64,000 bases of DNA. Source: Datnioides undecimradiatus. Its lineage: Eukaryota > Chordata > Actinopteri > Lobotiformes > Datnioididae. The DNA is taken from positions 16,863,131-16,927,130 of the forward strand of contig WARS01000029.1 in assembly GCA_008933995.1 (NCBI GenBank). The letters run 5' to 3'. This document shows positions 36,210 to 48,783 of this stretch, in pieces. The position numbers were made by a program, and so were the translations under genes. The notes under the pieces were generated by a model. It did no database searches, was not told where the DNA came from, and saw only the letters and a program-made list of their open reading frames with translations. The first letter of the stretch is position 1, and each line of letters begins with the position of its first letter.

Positions 36210-39200
36210 CACCAGGTAGGCCTTATGATTGAAGTAATTATTTAGGTAGTAACTTACAATATGTCTGTGTGTTATCTACAGTTAAATTAAGTTATAAGAT
36301 TTTGATCCTGCTTTGTTGCACTCATGGCTACCAGTAGCAACAGCAAGTGTGGTTTATTGCTCCTGATCTTTGTCAAACATTCAACAGAAGAACAGCTAGT
36401 GTATCTGTTGATAGTGCAGCCAACAGAACTTTAATTGTTTTAATGAAGGAGGTCAATAACAGGTCTTTTTTCATCATGGCATCAAATATGTCATGATGAA
36501 ATGACCGTTGCCTTGTTTTGTGTTGTTTTTGGGATTTGATAACCTCGAGGATAATATCTTAAAATAAAAAATCCACTGATTTATAGGAGTGGGTGCAGTA
36601 ATATCCACAGTGTTTTGTGATGTAGGACTGCTGTAACATATTGTTTGTGGTCCTTCTTTTGTTACAGATCTGGTGGTGTTTCCTTGGCTGTCAGAGGATG
36701 TGGCCTTAACAGATTTCTTCCACCCATTATTCTCAGTGTGTGTGTGTATATGTGGACATGTCTGTGTATTGTCCGTTCAAGTTTCAAGATGCACATTCAC
36801 ACACTCGTACACACATGCATACTGCCAAAACTGACACAGCCTGTTTGTCGCACTCCCAACCATGACTACAAGCTCAAATGTGAAGAACTTTTTTTAGTTT
36901 TGCTTTGTTTTATACATGTAAGATTTTTTTTTTCTTCTTCTTGGTTTCCAAGATGTTGGAACACCGGAGTACTTTTTTGTCCTGCCACAAATTGGGACTT
37001 CACACACTGCCGAGAGGTGCTCTTGTGAAAGAAAGGAGACCTAAACAAACACAAATTGAATTAAGGATTTGTGCCTAATTGTTACATGTTTTCTATTTGA
37101 CATTTAAGCAAATTGCTTTACATGTGAGGAACATTTATTGTGAGGGATTGCTTATGTGTATGAGCAATTATTTTTAATGTATGTCATTCCCAGCGTGATG
37201 GTACAGTCTTACATATGTTATGTAACCAAGCCCATAGTTGAAGTTGAATTGTCTAAATTCAGTGACCTTTCCTCGACCTCATGGGCAAATGTTTGGAGAA
37301 GGTGACGGGGTAAAGGTCAAAGTTTGGACAGTCCAAAAGCAGCTTATGGAAGACTGGAACTCTGACCCAGAGCCAGTCTCTGACTGAAGCCCAGTCTCAT
37401 CCCATAAGGCATCTGGAGACTTGGAAAAGAAGACTCCTTCCTTGAAGGTTATGAATTATCCAAGTGTTAGAGTCTGTCAGCTACAAAACTGTTCTTTGTT
37501 GACCACGAAATAGAGTTACTCCAGTAATCCCTTGCCATAGGTGCAGGATTTTGTACTGCTTTATGTACGAAAGCATACAGACAAGACAAAGCACAGTTGT
37601 ATAGGTTTAGGCTGGAAGTTATGTGTTGACCTGTTGTGCATTTCAGTCCGTAAAAGTCTTGTTTAAAAGCCATTTGAGACGCTTGCTAAGTGATCAGCAC
37701 CACTTAGTGCTCTTACTTACTTGAAATGGTTTACTGACAATGCCAGCAGACTTGACAGCTCAATTTTCCCCCTTAATTGATGTTCTGTAAAAGACAAAAA
37801 TCTGGGTTCCCTTGATGGAGGGATCTCATCAGTCTGCAGTTGTTTGACGCAGATGAGCCTTTGTGTAACGGAGGCTTTCTTCTCCTAAATGAGCATTCCC
37901 ACTGAATTACAGCCCCTCACCTTCCTCTTGAGTAAGTTTGTTGTCCCGTTTCTTACTGAGAGAAGTGTGACATGTAAATCCACTTCATACATTACTCTGA
38001 TATGTTTCATTTTTCAAAATTAAATATATATAAAAATATATATTTTTTGTTAGTCTATACATTGTAGATTTTTTACATAAATGGCAATATTAGTTTGAAG
38101 TTTAGAGTGTATTGTAGATCTGAATAAGGGGTTATTTGACATTTAAATAAAATTGTTCAAAAATAATTCAAAATCGAACCGGGATGGCAGAGAACAAGGG
38201 TCAACAGATATAAAAACGTTAAAAGCGTTTGGTGTATCCTTTATTCCAGTTTTTAGTTTCAAGGCTTCTCATCGGCTACCCAGATTCATTTTTTTTCTTT
38301 CCATTTTGGGGGTATGTGGACAGCGTTTGTGCCACAGTCCTGCTGAAGAGTTCTTACTTTAGCAGTGCGGCACTGAGGAAAAATGTGGGAAGGGATATTT
38401 GTCTCTAACAGTAATTATGCAACTGGTTTTTGAATGTAGCTACCATACAAATGTGGATCACCTTCATTTTCAAAGTTGTGTTCCTGGGTTGTTTTTCTTT
38501 TCAGTACAGTATAGTAGTTTTTCATTTCACCTTTTTTCTAATGTCTGCCCTCAACCAAGTGGCTCTCTGTGTGCAGCTCACTTTTCAGTGGCCTGCACAT
38601 TTATTTTGGAGGCAGACGCCTGTATTTGGGTGTATGGTAATGGATAATATGGAGAACAAAACAGTGTTATTGTGATGTTATTCCCATGTCATGTTGTGAA
38701 TGGTTTTTACCAACATGTAATCACAAATGGGAGGTAGAGCATTTTGTGTTTTTTTTTTGTTTTTTTTTTTAATTTCTACAAAAAGAGATGAAGAAAAAGA
38801 CCTATACAAATCAATAGTGTGGCCTTTTCATTCTCAAGACTTAAGATGACATGATGGGAGAGTGATACCTTATCAGTGCCTGAACTTGTATTTTCATTTA
38901 AGACAGTTTTATTTTGTGAACCATATCATTTCATTTATCATGGAGATTAAAGAGGTACTTGTTCATTCCCCCACCCTCCCTTCTCCTAATGCTTTTTTCA
39001 ATTTTCAGGAAGAAGTTTAAATGGTATAAAGAGATTTTCTTTCAGTGTATCTAGTTAAATAAATAAATGTTACTTAGATCTTGTTTAGTTTTTATTCCTT
39101 TTTTCTAATTATTCAACTGGATGATAATGTCCAAACTGCTGTTTTAGTTAAGGTCATGGGTCCAGGTCATGAGTTTTCTTTCTATCTGCCCTATATTGCT

Positions 39201-40205
39201 AAATCAATTGACATTACGGGGGTTCAAGAGATGCAGCTTTTGGCTCCAATTGTCTGCTTTTGATGCACATTAACATGTTTCAGTGTATGTGTTGCTTCAA
39301 TTTCAATGTAGGGAGTGAGTTTTATTTTCTGTAGTAGCTGGAGCCTCTATTGACTTGGAGCATTTTTAAATTTCTGTATATCAGAGTGCAAGCCCTTTGC
39401 TGCAGTGACTTTCAGTATATCTAGTCTCCAGTGACAATTTTCACCTCTAACCTTTTTACTCTTCCAGCTCTTTGATGGCGTTGACGGTGACTTTTTGTGA
39501 GAAGGTCTGATCACTTCTTTCAAAAAGTTGTATTTGAAGTTTTGCTTTTTATTATTACGAGATCAATAAGTGTACTGAATATTGCCGATTTGTTACAAGG
39601 GAAAATCTGACTTGATGTCATGTAGTATTCTGTGAGCATCTCATTAGCCTGCAATATACACACTCAAGAGATTTCTTTGGGGGAACTTTATTTCCTAACA
39701 AGAGTCTTGACACAGACAATTTGAAATTTGCAGGAAAAGCAACCCTGGCCACTGCAAGAGCACATAATGTCTACAGAAAATTACAATATTAAGATGGAAA
39801 ATATTCAGTTGATGGGCTTGAACTTGGTTTGGTATAAGAAAGCAGTCATAAAACACTTGCTTTCAAGAATTTTGTCACATCTTTGTTGAACTAAAAAGGT
39901 GGGAGACTGTTGAGTGTCAAGTACATTCACAGGTACAGAGCCTGACATCATGGAGTGAGGACACTGTTGACTCCCGCAGAGTCCTCAGTGTGCCTCACTT
40001 AATCTCTCTCTTTCTCTTTTTTTTTTATATATATAAATATATATAGTTGAGAACTGTCCTGTATATAACAGTAATGTAGCAATAAATGTGCCATTTTTAA
40101 TAACAGATTATACCTTTTCCAATGTCTGGCTTTTGAATATTGTATACATAAAAAGGAAAATAAAGGAAAACATTGTAATAAAGGGTTTATTGTAGTTCGG
40201 AAAAT
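36210..40205 (+). other. tcf3: tcf3 3' UTR with a UTR intron and several poly(A) signals
   Basis: The TAA at 36207-36209 is followed by a donor, CCAG|GTAGG, at 36216, only six bases after the stop; this spacing should not trigger nonsense-mediated decay. The best acceptor, TGTTACAG, ends at 36667. The final exon is about 3.5 kb if it runs to the distal signals AATAAA at 40159-40164 and 40177-40182. Earlier AATAAA hexamers at 38146, 39062 and 40081 could give shorter ends. The open frames in this stretch are not conserved proteins. Confidence 0.7.
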
Positions 40206-40610
40206 GAATTTGTTCATATTTTCCAGTGCTAATAGCCGTCAGGGAGCAAATGCGTTTGTGGATTTTTTTTTTTTTTTTTAGGATTATGCAACCAAGGCAG
40301 CATATTAAATTGATGCCAGTTCATTTTTTTTAATTTCAAAGAGTCAACACACACAGGTCTGGAGTGTTAGTTAAAACTGGATTAATGCCAAAGACAGAGC
40401 ACGCAGATTTTTTAAATTATTATTATTATTTTTTTACAACAGCACTGTAAACCGACCTTTGGTATGGTGGCCTGAAACGACCCTGAGCTGTTGCACGCAG
40501 ACCATTTGTTATTTTTAACAGGCATAAGAAGAGGCAGCCCAGGGTCCTTCACAGCCATCAGCGAGAAAACGTTGCATGGAGTAAAGAACTACAACTGAGA
40601 GAAGGTCAGG

Positions 40611-41796
40611 ATGGTCCAGAAAATCCTTAATAAAGTCGTCGGTGCCAAGTATATTACTATTTTAAGGACGTGGTAAGTTAAATCAGATACCAAAGTGGAG
40701 TACATTAGAGAAAATTAAGAGTAATTTTGCCATGGTCAAAACAATGCTATCGACTCCGCTGTGTCCTTCTGTGTGACCCGTTTGGCTTACTAGCTAGCTT
40801 TAGCTTAGCCTGCTTGTTTATTTCCTACTAACTTAGCTAGCTGTGCTAGTTAACATAATCTCACTAGCCTACCTAGATACCTTGGCGGCTAGCAAACTGA
40901 AGCAGGTGAGGGACATTGATTTTGTTTACCCTGTCAAGATTTGTATTTGTGAGCTGAATATTGTCGGAAATTATTCTAATTTATTGTTAAATGTATTTAC
41001 TAGTTTTGACACCTACATGCGCTCATTTAGGATGTTTTACAAATTTACTAATCGTTTCCTAGCAATATTTCTAACATTAATTTAATGGAGTATATCGATT
41101 GCATGTAAAATATATGTAGACGATCACCTCAAAATCACAATATAATTCAGAGTATGACCCATTCGCACTTTTTTTTTATTATTCAGCACGTACGACACGT
41201 ACTAAGTATACGTGTTTATATGCCTTTACTATCTCCTTTAAATATGATTGCCATACACTGACCAAAGTTTGAATCGGTTTTGTTCGACAGCTATTTGTTT
41301 TTGTACACAACCATGATTGACCTTGCAAAGTGCACTCAGTGAAAAAGTCTGAATTATTTGTAATATTTATGTGTAATTAATAGGTGCAATGATTAGCTAA
41401 CTTTTGAATTATTAAACCCTTGTTTTCTTTTGACCCTTTTTTTTGACCCCTCCCTTTTGCAGTAGCACATCCTAAACCAGTGTTCAAGCTAATTTGTTTG
41501 TCACACACAAAATGAACAAATGAAAATTGCAGGGAAGTTTGCAAACTTAAACTTGAAAATTTCATCCTGTTCCTAAAGAGTGTAATTGTCCAAGTTGGTC
41601 TTGATAGATGTATTGCAGTTGCCTGTGCTTGTATTTCTATCTGATTTGTGATTTCCAATGGTTTCTTCCATCTAGGGTGCCAAATATGGTTGCCTGGGGA
41701 ACAGTTGGCGGAGTTGCGCTCATTCACTTCACGGACTGGCGATTAGTTCTAGACTATGTGCCATACATCAGAGGGAAATTCAAGAAAGATGAGTAA
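40611..41796 (+). CDS. uqcr11: Cytochrome b-c1 complex subunit 10 (ubiquinol-cytochrome c reductase, complex III subunit XI)
   Basis: Small accessory subunit of mitochondrial respiratory complex III in the inner membrane. Two coding exons, 40611-40672 and 41676-41796, join at a phase-2 junction that rebuilds a Trp codon (TG|G). The 60-residue product is close to the 56 residues of human UQCR11. Recognisable blocks are ILRTWVPNMVAWGTVGGVAL, the strongly conserved TDWRL followed by VPYI, and the lysine-rich end GKFKKDE. A single hydrophobic membrane helix covers about residues 24-42. The first exon starts roughly 300-400 bases after the tcf3 poly(A) signals, and the gene shares tcf3's orientation, as in human 19p13.3. 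The start codon is the only in-frame ATG giving the family N terminus. Confidence 0.93.
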
Positions 41797-42830
41797 AGTC
41801 CTATATACCTAAATGTGAGTGTATTGTTATCACAACCAACACTTGTGTAACTGAGCTTTATTCATACACCCTGTTTGTATTGTTCAGTTGGGCTGCTCAT
41901 TAGCTTTAGCCCTGCCCATGTACTTCTGATAAGGTGCAGGCAAATGCCAGATGTTGAAACTGAACATTCAAATGAGAACTCTGACTATTGTCTAAAGTTC
42001 CTGTCACCTTGCTTGTTGGTTTGTTGGAACTCATATCATGAATATACACAACCAGCCTCACACTCTAAATGCCTGTTATACTAAAACATCTGCAGTGCTC
42101 AATAACCACAGCTTGCTGTAGGAATAATGGCCACTGAGATCAAGCTGCTCTTGTAAGCTTGTTAGATGACAACTGTTCAGGCATAAAGGTGTTATGCTTC
42201 TGACTAATCTGAAGCTTTGCAAAGGGGTCAGAGTAGTTTAAAAATAGAAACTGGGTCAGTTCATGACAAAATAAAGAATTTGAAAAATTTCATTCAGAAG
42301 AATCAATTTGAATTTTTTAAAAAATGTATTATTTTGGTCTAGCAGTTACAGCGTGACTTTTTTTTTGAAAGGACTAATTTAAAAATATTTAAATCTCTTT
42401 TTGTAATTATCAGCAATGTACTATAGGTTATGTGTACTTTCCAAAAATATAATATCAGTTTTCTAATTGTACTGAAGTTTTCATACACACCCATTCAAAA
42501 CCCTGTGCTGCTTCCATCATCTCCCATCCATGTGGATATGGTCTTGTCAGAAATCCAAAGTTGGAGACAGAGGGATGTGCTTTCTACACATTGAACCATA
42601 TGCATTTACATACATTTTGCTAATGAATGGGGTGTGTGTCTGCCTACAGGACCAGAGCTTGAGAATGGGTGGATTGCTTACACATCGCAAGCTTAAGGGG
42701 GAAACTCTGGCTCATCAATCAGTCACTGGGGGCTTGTTAGAGTTTGGACAACGGGATGCACTCTGTAAAATGCTGTTCTTCATGGAGTATTATTTAATGT
42801 GAATAAATCTTTGATTTACCCTAAATGTGT
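41797..42830 (+). other. uqcr11: uqcr11 3' UTR, spliced
   Basis: The coding exon continues 18 bases past the TAA to a donor, AAAT|GTGAGT, at 41815. The acceptor CTGCCTACAG ends at 42649 and opens a non-coding terminal exon with AATAAA at 42802-42807. Human UQCR11 likewise has a third, non-coding exon. Further AATAAA hexamers at 42945 and 43080 are possible distal ends. Confidence 0.75.
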
Positions 42831-43149
42831 CCACTTATTCTGCAAAATATCAATGATTCAAATGTTTTGCTTAAACTTCCTGGTGAGAGGTTTTTAAATT
42901 TTGTTTTTTGTTCAATGCTTCATATGAATGCCTAGTATGTTTTCAATAAATTTCTCAATAACTACATATATCTATGTAATGCTAACTTTCTGTTGCATTG
43001 AGCAGTTGTAAATGCGTTGCTTTGTGGATCTGCTATTTTCCAAATGGTCATGACTATTTGTACTGTAAAAGTAATGTGAAATAAATGTTTTTTTTTTTAA
43101 TTGAAAAGAGCGCATATAAAAAGTCTGACAATATAATTATTTTCTGTAT

Positions 43150-43382
43150 GGTGAATTATACAAATTCACCGAGGTAATGTCTGGCCAGTTGCACAGTAAA
43201 AATACGCCAGGTTCGTCCAGACATTATACTCATTTTATCAGCCAGACTGCGAAATTTGCGTGGATAATGTCTTTCATTTCTCCCATCGAAGGGGGAGGGG
43301 ACTGAAAGAGGAGAGGGGAGAAGGGATTTAACATAGCGAGAGGGAGAAAACAAGATAGTGTCTTCAAGATGGATAAAAACGA
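43150..43382 (+). promoter_or_regulatory. mbd3: Candidate upstream promoter and alternative first exon of mbd3
   Basis: A GA-rich block with several CpGs ends in ATGGATAAAAACGA (ATG at 43369) and a strong donor GTAAGTAC at 43383. The donor is phase 2. That phase fits exon 2 of mbd3 at 46436 directly, giving MDKND-PSGKKFRS without the first half of the MBD. It also fits in-frame acceptors just before the canonical ATG at 45287. Human MBD3 has a described isoform lacking the first part of the MBD, which makes this arrangement plausible. Transcript evidence is needed. Confidence 0.45.
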
Positions 43383-45286
43383 GTAAGTACATGATTTGAA
43401 CGGCACTGAAACGACCAAAGAAGCGTTTAATTGTAATTGTAGCGTTTAATGCGCGATGTGTCGTTGTCATAATGTATTTGGAAAGTGTTTATCATCGATT
43501 AGACAGATGCACTCGGTGGTCTCGTCTTGCAAATAACAATGTCGTGATCCCCAAAAAGGATGTGGGTCTTTTTTAAGCATTATTGTATCGTGGGATAATC
43601 TGCCTGAAATTTACAGCTAATGTTGAATTAAGCATGGAGTCGCTGTCGCGTACTGCGTCGACAGTGTGCTATTTCGACATAGGATTTTAATCGCACAAGC
43701 AGATCCTATTTTTTTCCCCCCTTCATCGTTGTTACGCACACAAAGGCTTCACAAATCCATGACATGCTTTTAAAATTGTGTCTTGCGTTTAATCAATAAG
43801 ATCTACTTTGTTCATTCATAAAAGCCGGCTCCAAGTCTGAATGACAACGGTAGGCATTGTCGTGGTGAAACGGCTCTCCAATTTCACGCAGCAGGCTCGC
43901 ATGAAACTTTGAGGTTTTGTGTTACTGCGCAAGTGAAAGACGCTGTTTTTCTACATATTTGATATGAACTAATTTAGCGGCGTCCATGTTTGTTGTCAAC
44001 GCATCGACGTGATTGCTATTTACGGTCTATTTGAAGCAGTAGCCTAATTTATGTTTCCCATAGGTTAACATTGATAGGGGGGGTGCTAGTCAAAGCGTCA
44101 AGCTGGACAGAATAGAAAATCACACTTCCGGTAGAAAAAAATTCAAAATAAAATCCTAACGACCAAACCATGTTTTGAGGTTCTGAAATTTTGTGTCTTC
44201 ACCTTCACGTGACCTCTCTGTTATTCAATAAGCAGGGAGTAAGCTTAGTAAATTTTGGGCTAACCAAAAAAAAAAAAAAAAAAAATTGAAAACAAAAAAC
44301 CCAAAACACAAAAGCTTATAATTCAGGATGGAAGCCATAACATGCACTCCAAATGTTCATAAAAACCAGTAAGCAGAATTTAGTTATTGGTGACTTGTTA
44401 TTGTTTTGTCAAACTCGTGTTTTATTGTCAAGAATGAACGTTTATGCTCACAAACTGGACATGTGATTTTTTTTTTTCAGAGAAAACATTTTCAAAACAA
44501 TCTGTAATCATTTTACTATAAATTGAAACTGCCTTCATCATTTGGAATTATGTTTCAGAGATGACTTTAAATGAAATTTCACTGCAAATCGTTGAGGTTG
44601 TATTTCTGTTTTGTTTTTTCTCTTTGTCTACGCAGTAACATCAATCAAAGCATTTTAGAAAATGTACATACATAGCACACTAAGTTATATTAATCAGGTA
44701 AGAGAACTTTTAAGGGAGACCTCAGAGGACATTAAATAGGCAAAGGATAGATTCAAGTACAGTGATAATGTATTATAGTAATTTACTGAAATAATAGTGA
44801 AAATAATTTGATTGTGCTTTTTATATTACATTTTGAAAATTGAGTGCGCTGGATTTAACATCTCGTCCTTTGGAGATCGAGAGCAAACTGAGTAAAATCT
44901 TCACACACAACGTTTAATCCGTGACAAATGTGTGCTTTTATTCTGAAGTGAAAACCCTCTAACTTTCTCCCTTGTCCTGGTTGCCTCGCGGTGTACGGAC
45001 GCAGCCCGCGCTGTCCTATGTTATCCTTGCGGATGTAGCCCTCGTTCCCCGGCGAGACGGGCAGGTAGTGATGTGGCTGAGGTCCGCGGCGGAGCGATCT
45101 GCGCGACGACAAAGAGACGAGATGTTGTTAGCAGGGAGATCCCATTACTGAGGACGCATGTTGTAATATGGTCGAAACAAAAGCGTAAGAAGCGATAGGC
45201 CTGCCGTCCAAAAAATCGACACATTACCTCAAAATCCAATCTGGCTCTTAACTTTTAGTGGATTTTATAGGCTACTCGCGTGGGAA
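43383..45286 (+). other. Non-coding DNA between candidate and canonical mbd3 first exons
   Basis: No supported gene. A GC- and CpG-richer block at 44980-45290, immediately before the canonical mbd3 start, probably holds its promoter. A minus-strand open frame of 85 codons overlaps this block but resembles no family I know. Confidence 0.5.
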
Positions 45287-48200
45287 ATGGAGAAGAAAAG
45301 GTGGGATTGCACTGCTCTCCCCAAGGGCTGGAAAATGGAAGAAGTGACCAGAAAGTCGGGTTTGTCAGCTGGAAAAAGCGATGTCTATTATTTTAGGTAC
45401 TTAACGAACGAGGGCTTGCAAAACTTAAAAGGTGCACAAGACACCGAGTTTGCGGACGGGAACAGACAGGAGTGGGATAAGGGGGACGGTGGTCGGTATA
45501 AAGTTTTATATGGGAAGGGGAGAGAGAGAGGGGAGGGGGGGTATGTTTGTTGCAGGGCAGCAAGGCCAGCCAGGCCAGCTCCTCTCACAAGTGTTTGGAT
45601 AAGAAGGAGTCTGTCCATCCGTGCAGGCTTGCAGCAGCTAGGCCTCCTGATGAATAAAACCCAGTGTCTTCTCAGCTAATACTCTTTATTTCCCATTGAA
45701 GTGAATCAACAACGCCAGATTTGTTTTCATTTAGCAGAGGAGAAGAGCAAGATGAGGAACAGAGGCAAGAGAGGGGGGAGGCGGGTCGGTTGTATAGTCT
45801 GTGGTAGGCTAACTGTACAATCATACTGGTGTTAACTGTGGTGTGTGATGTAAGATACATTTGCATGAGTTACTAGCACGTATCCACCCACAGTTGTTCC
45901 TTTTGTTGGTCATTGCTCAGGCTAAAGATGTTGTTGCTCCCACATGTGGAGTTACAATGTTTCCATTCTGAAACATTTGGTCAAATGTAAGCATTGCCAT
46001 GTATATACATTGTGTTCACCGGTATTCACAGGTTAGGCTTAAAGGCTGTGTTTACAATGTTGTGGAGTATGTTTTTATATATTTACATTATGATACTAAA
46101 ACATGTGCAGCTCGTAACAGAAAACAGGGCTTAGGTAGAGTTTTCATCTGAGATTGCATCCATTTCACAAAGTATTGTGATTTCAGTGTTTCATTGCTCA
46201 TTTGAATGTGCTCTGCTTCTGTTTGCTTTTGACTTGTTGCATGTTGTGGTCCGTGTTTGTAAATATCTGTCTGCTGTATGTGTGTGTGAGTGTGCGTGCG
46301 TGCGTGCGTGTGTGTTTTGAAGCGCAACCTGTCCTTTTTGTTTCTCAGTTTTCATCTCTGTTTGGCTCTTTATCTCGCCTTGTAAGAGATGACATTAATA
46401 TAGCCGTGCTTCTCGTGTCTCTGCCTCCCCACCAGTCCATCTGGGAAGAAGTTTCGGAGCAAGCCTCAGCTGGCCCGTTACCTTGGTAACCAGATGGACC
46501 TCAGCTCCTTTGATTTCCGCACGGGGAAGATGCTGATGAGCAAGCTGAATAAGAATCGCCAGAGACTGCGCTACGATAACAACAACCAGAACAAGGTGGG
46601 ACACGATGACCCGCTGCTGACAGCTGATGGTCGCTGTGTATCAGTAGACTGAACATGGCATCATAGAAACACTGACCACAGACTAATAATCACTTCTATA
46701 CCTTATATATACACTCGCTGGTCACTTTGATAGATACCTGTTCAACTGCTATCGTATCAGTCATATCACATGGCATTAACTCAGTGCATGTAGGCATGTA
46801 CGCATGGTCTCAGTGATCTGCTAAAGTTTAAACCAAGCAGCATCCTGGAGAAGAAAGGCGACTTTGACTGTGACATGACAGGCCTGTTTGTATTGTATTT
46901 TAGAAAATGCTGATCTGCTGGCATTTTCACAGTCCGTTACATCTGTGGTTTACAGATAATGGTCTGAAACTGGTTTGAGCTGATAGAAATGCGACAGTGA
47001 CTCAAATAACCACTTGTTGTAACAGATGGATAAATGTCCATGTAGGTAAGATAAACCAAAAACGTGCGCTACTGATGCCCTGTTTTACCTTTCTGAAAGG
47101 TTCATTCACATCAGAGCGGAAAAGAGACTAATGGCGGAGCAGGTTTATCTTGTATGATACCAGTTTGCACTGAGCTGTATTTTAGCTATAGGGTCTGTGA
47201 CGAGCTTGGTGTGAAAACATTTTAACAAATATGTACGTATAACTGTCAAACTTAAAAAGCTATATTACAATAGCACACCAGAGCACAGTAAGTTGATAAG
47301 AGCCAGCAACAGTAACGTTATTGTTTTCTTCTTTCAGACTTGTTTTCATACACTGGACCATTTCAGTTAACTGGCTGGAGCACTGATATAAACCTCTGAA
47401 AGCTGTAGGAAGGAGATGCATGTCCTTGTGGGTGCTTATAATCAACCCGTTACGTGGAATAACACATATGTTTCTTCTCACCCCCCCATGTGTCTGGACT
47501 GTTTTAGGGCAAACCTGACTTGAACACATCACTCCCTGTCCGACAAACGGCCTCCATCTTTAAGCAGCCTGTTACCAAGGTTACTAACCACCCAAACAAC
47601 AAAGTGAAGACGGATCCTCAGAAAGCCGTCGACCAGCCCAGACAGGTGAACAGCCCACAGTTATAGACATCATCACCCCATATAAACCTGAAACACGCTA
47701 TCTGATACTGTTAGCTGCTCCAAACTGGATGAACAGGACTTGAGTTTGAAAGCATTAATGGTGGATTGTTTTTTTTTTTGTTTTGTTCTACTGGGAGCAG
47801 CAGCATATTTTTCTTTCAGGCTTCTTTCTGTCACAGTTGCCTGCAGCTAATGTGACTGTATTTGTTTTTTTTTTTCTTTCTGCAGCTATTTTGGGAGAAG
47901 AAACTCAGTGGTCTTAATGCTTATGACATTGCAGAGGAGCTGGTGAAAACAATGGAACTGCCTAAAGGCCTGCAAGGTACTAAACACAAATTAAACATTG
48001 ATTCCTCAGACAAAATAAACAGATTTTACTCTCTATGCTCTACAGTATTGCTCAGTAGCAGTTGTTTTTTTATTTTTATAAACTGCAACGGATACGTTTG
48101 GTCCTCCAGGTGTTGGTCCAGGCTGCACAGACAAGACTCTCCTGTCGGCTATTGCGAGCGCTCTGCACACCAGCGCTGCTCCCATCACTGGCCAGCTGTC

Positions 48201-48783
48201 TGCGGCTGTGGAGAAGAACCCAGGAGTCTGGCTCAACACAGCTCAGCCGCTGTGCAAGGCCTTCATCGTCACAGATGAAGACATCAGGTGAGTGATCACA
48301 GACACACATGGATCAACTGCTTGTTTTTGGCTGAGTTACATCTTGTTTATTCATTACTTGAGACCTTTTGCATTTTATATGCTAGAGCAGAATAAGAACT
48401 ATAAAAGGGTCGAGTTGCAAAGAACTAATGGAGAAATCTTCCAAATTAGAAATGACCTTGAAGATCTCTTTTTGTCATCCTGGAGTAAGCCAAAGATTAC
48501 TGTCTGTTCAGAAATCCCATAGTCCATAAGGAGTGACCCTGTAAAGCCGTACCATCTGCTGCGTGCCGATTCGGTGGCTGTTATAGGCATCTGTAACTGC
48601 CAACTGTAAGAGCTTCCTGTTGTGTTCATGTGTAGGAAACAGGAGGAACTGGTGTACAGTGTGAGGAAAAGGCTGGAGGAGGCACTGATGGCTGATATGT
48701 TGGCCCACGTCGAGGAGGCTGCCAATGAAGGAGAGGCTCTGAAGGAGGAGGGCAATGGCAGTGAAGACATGGAGAGTGTATAG
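45287..48783 (+). CDS. mbd3: Methyl-CpG-binding domain protein 3 (NuRD subunit)
   Basis: Nuclear scaffold subunit of the Mi-2/NuRD chromatin-remodelling and histone-deacetylase complex. Six exons join in phase: 45287-45396, 46436-46595, 47508-47645, 47886-47976, 48110-48287, 48636-48783; the product has 274 residues (human 291). The MBD spans about residues 1-72 (WDCTALPKGW, GLSAGKSDVYYF, PSGKKFRSKPQLARYLG), followed by the MBD2/3 region (TASIFKQPVTKVTNHP, DPQKAVDQPRQLFWEKKLSG), the conserved block with VGPGCTDKTLLSAIASALH, and the C-terminal coiled coil (KRLEEALMADMLAHVEEA) that binds GATAD2/p66. Residues 30 and 34 are Lys and Tyr, as in MBD2, not the His and Phe of mammalian MBD3. The long Glu/Asp tail of mammalian MBD3 is absent. 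MBD3 is preferred over MBD2 by the C-terminal sequence and by the uqcr11 neighbour. Confidence 0.95.
46712..47030 (+). mobile_element. Degenerate Tc1/mariner-family transposon fragment
   Basis: Lies in mbd3 intron 2. The segment begins with a terminal-repeat-like stretch (CTGGTCACTTTGATAGATAC, then CTGTTCAACTGCT) and continues through ACATGGCATTAACTCAGTGC, GAAGAAAGGCGACTTTGACT and GCTGATCTGCTGGCATTTTC. I recognise these as the 5' end and helix-turn-helix coding part of a Tc1-like transposase repeat abundant in fish. It then jumps to GAGCTGATAGAAATGCGACA and CTCAAATAACCACTTGTTG, which lie further along the element, so an internal deletion is likely. There is no intact frame and no 3' terminal repeat. 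The family match is from memory. Confidence 0.7.
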
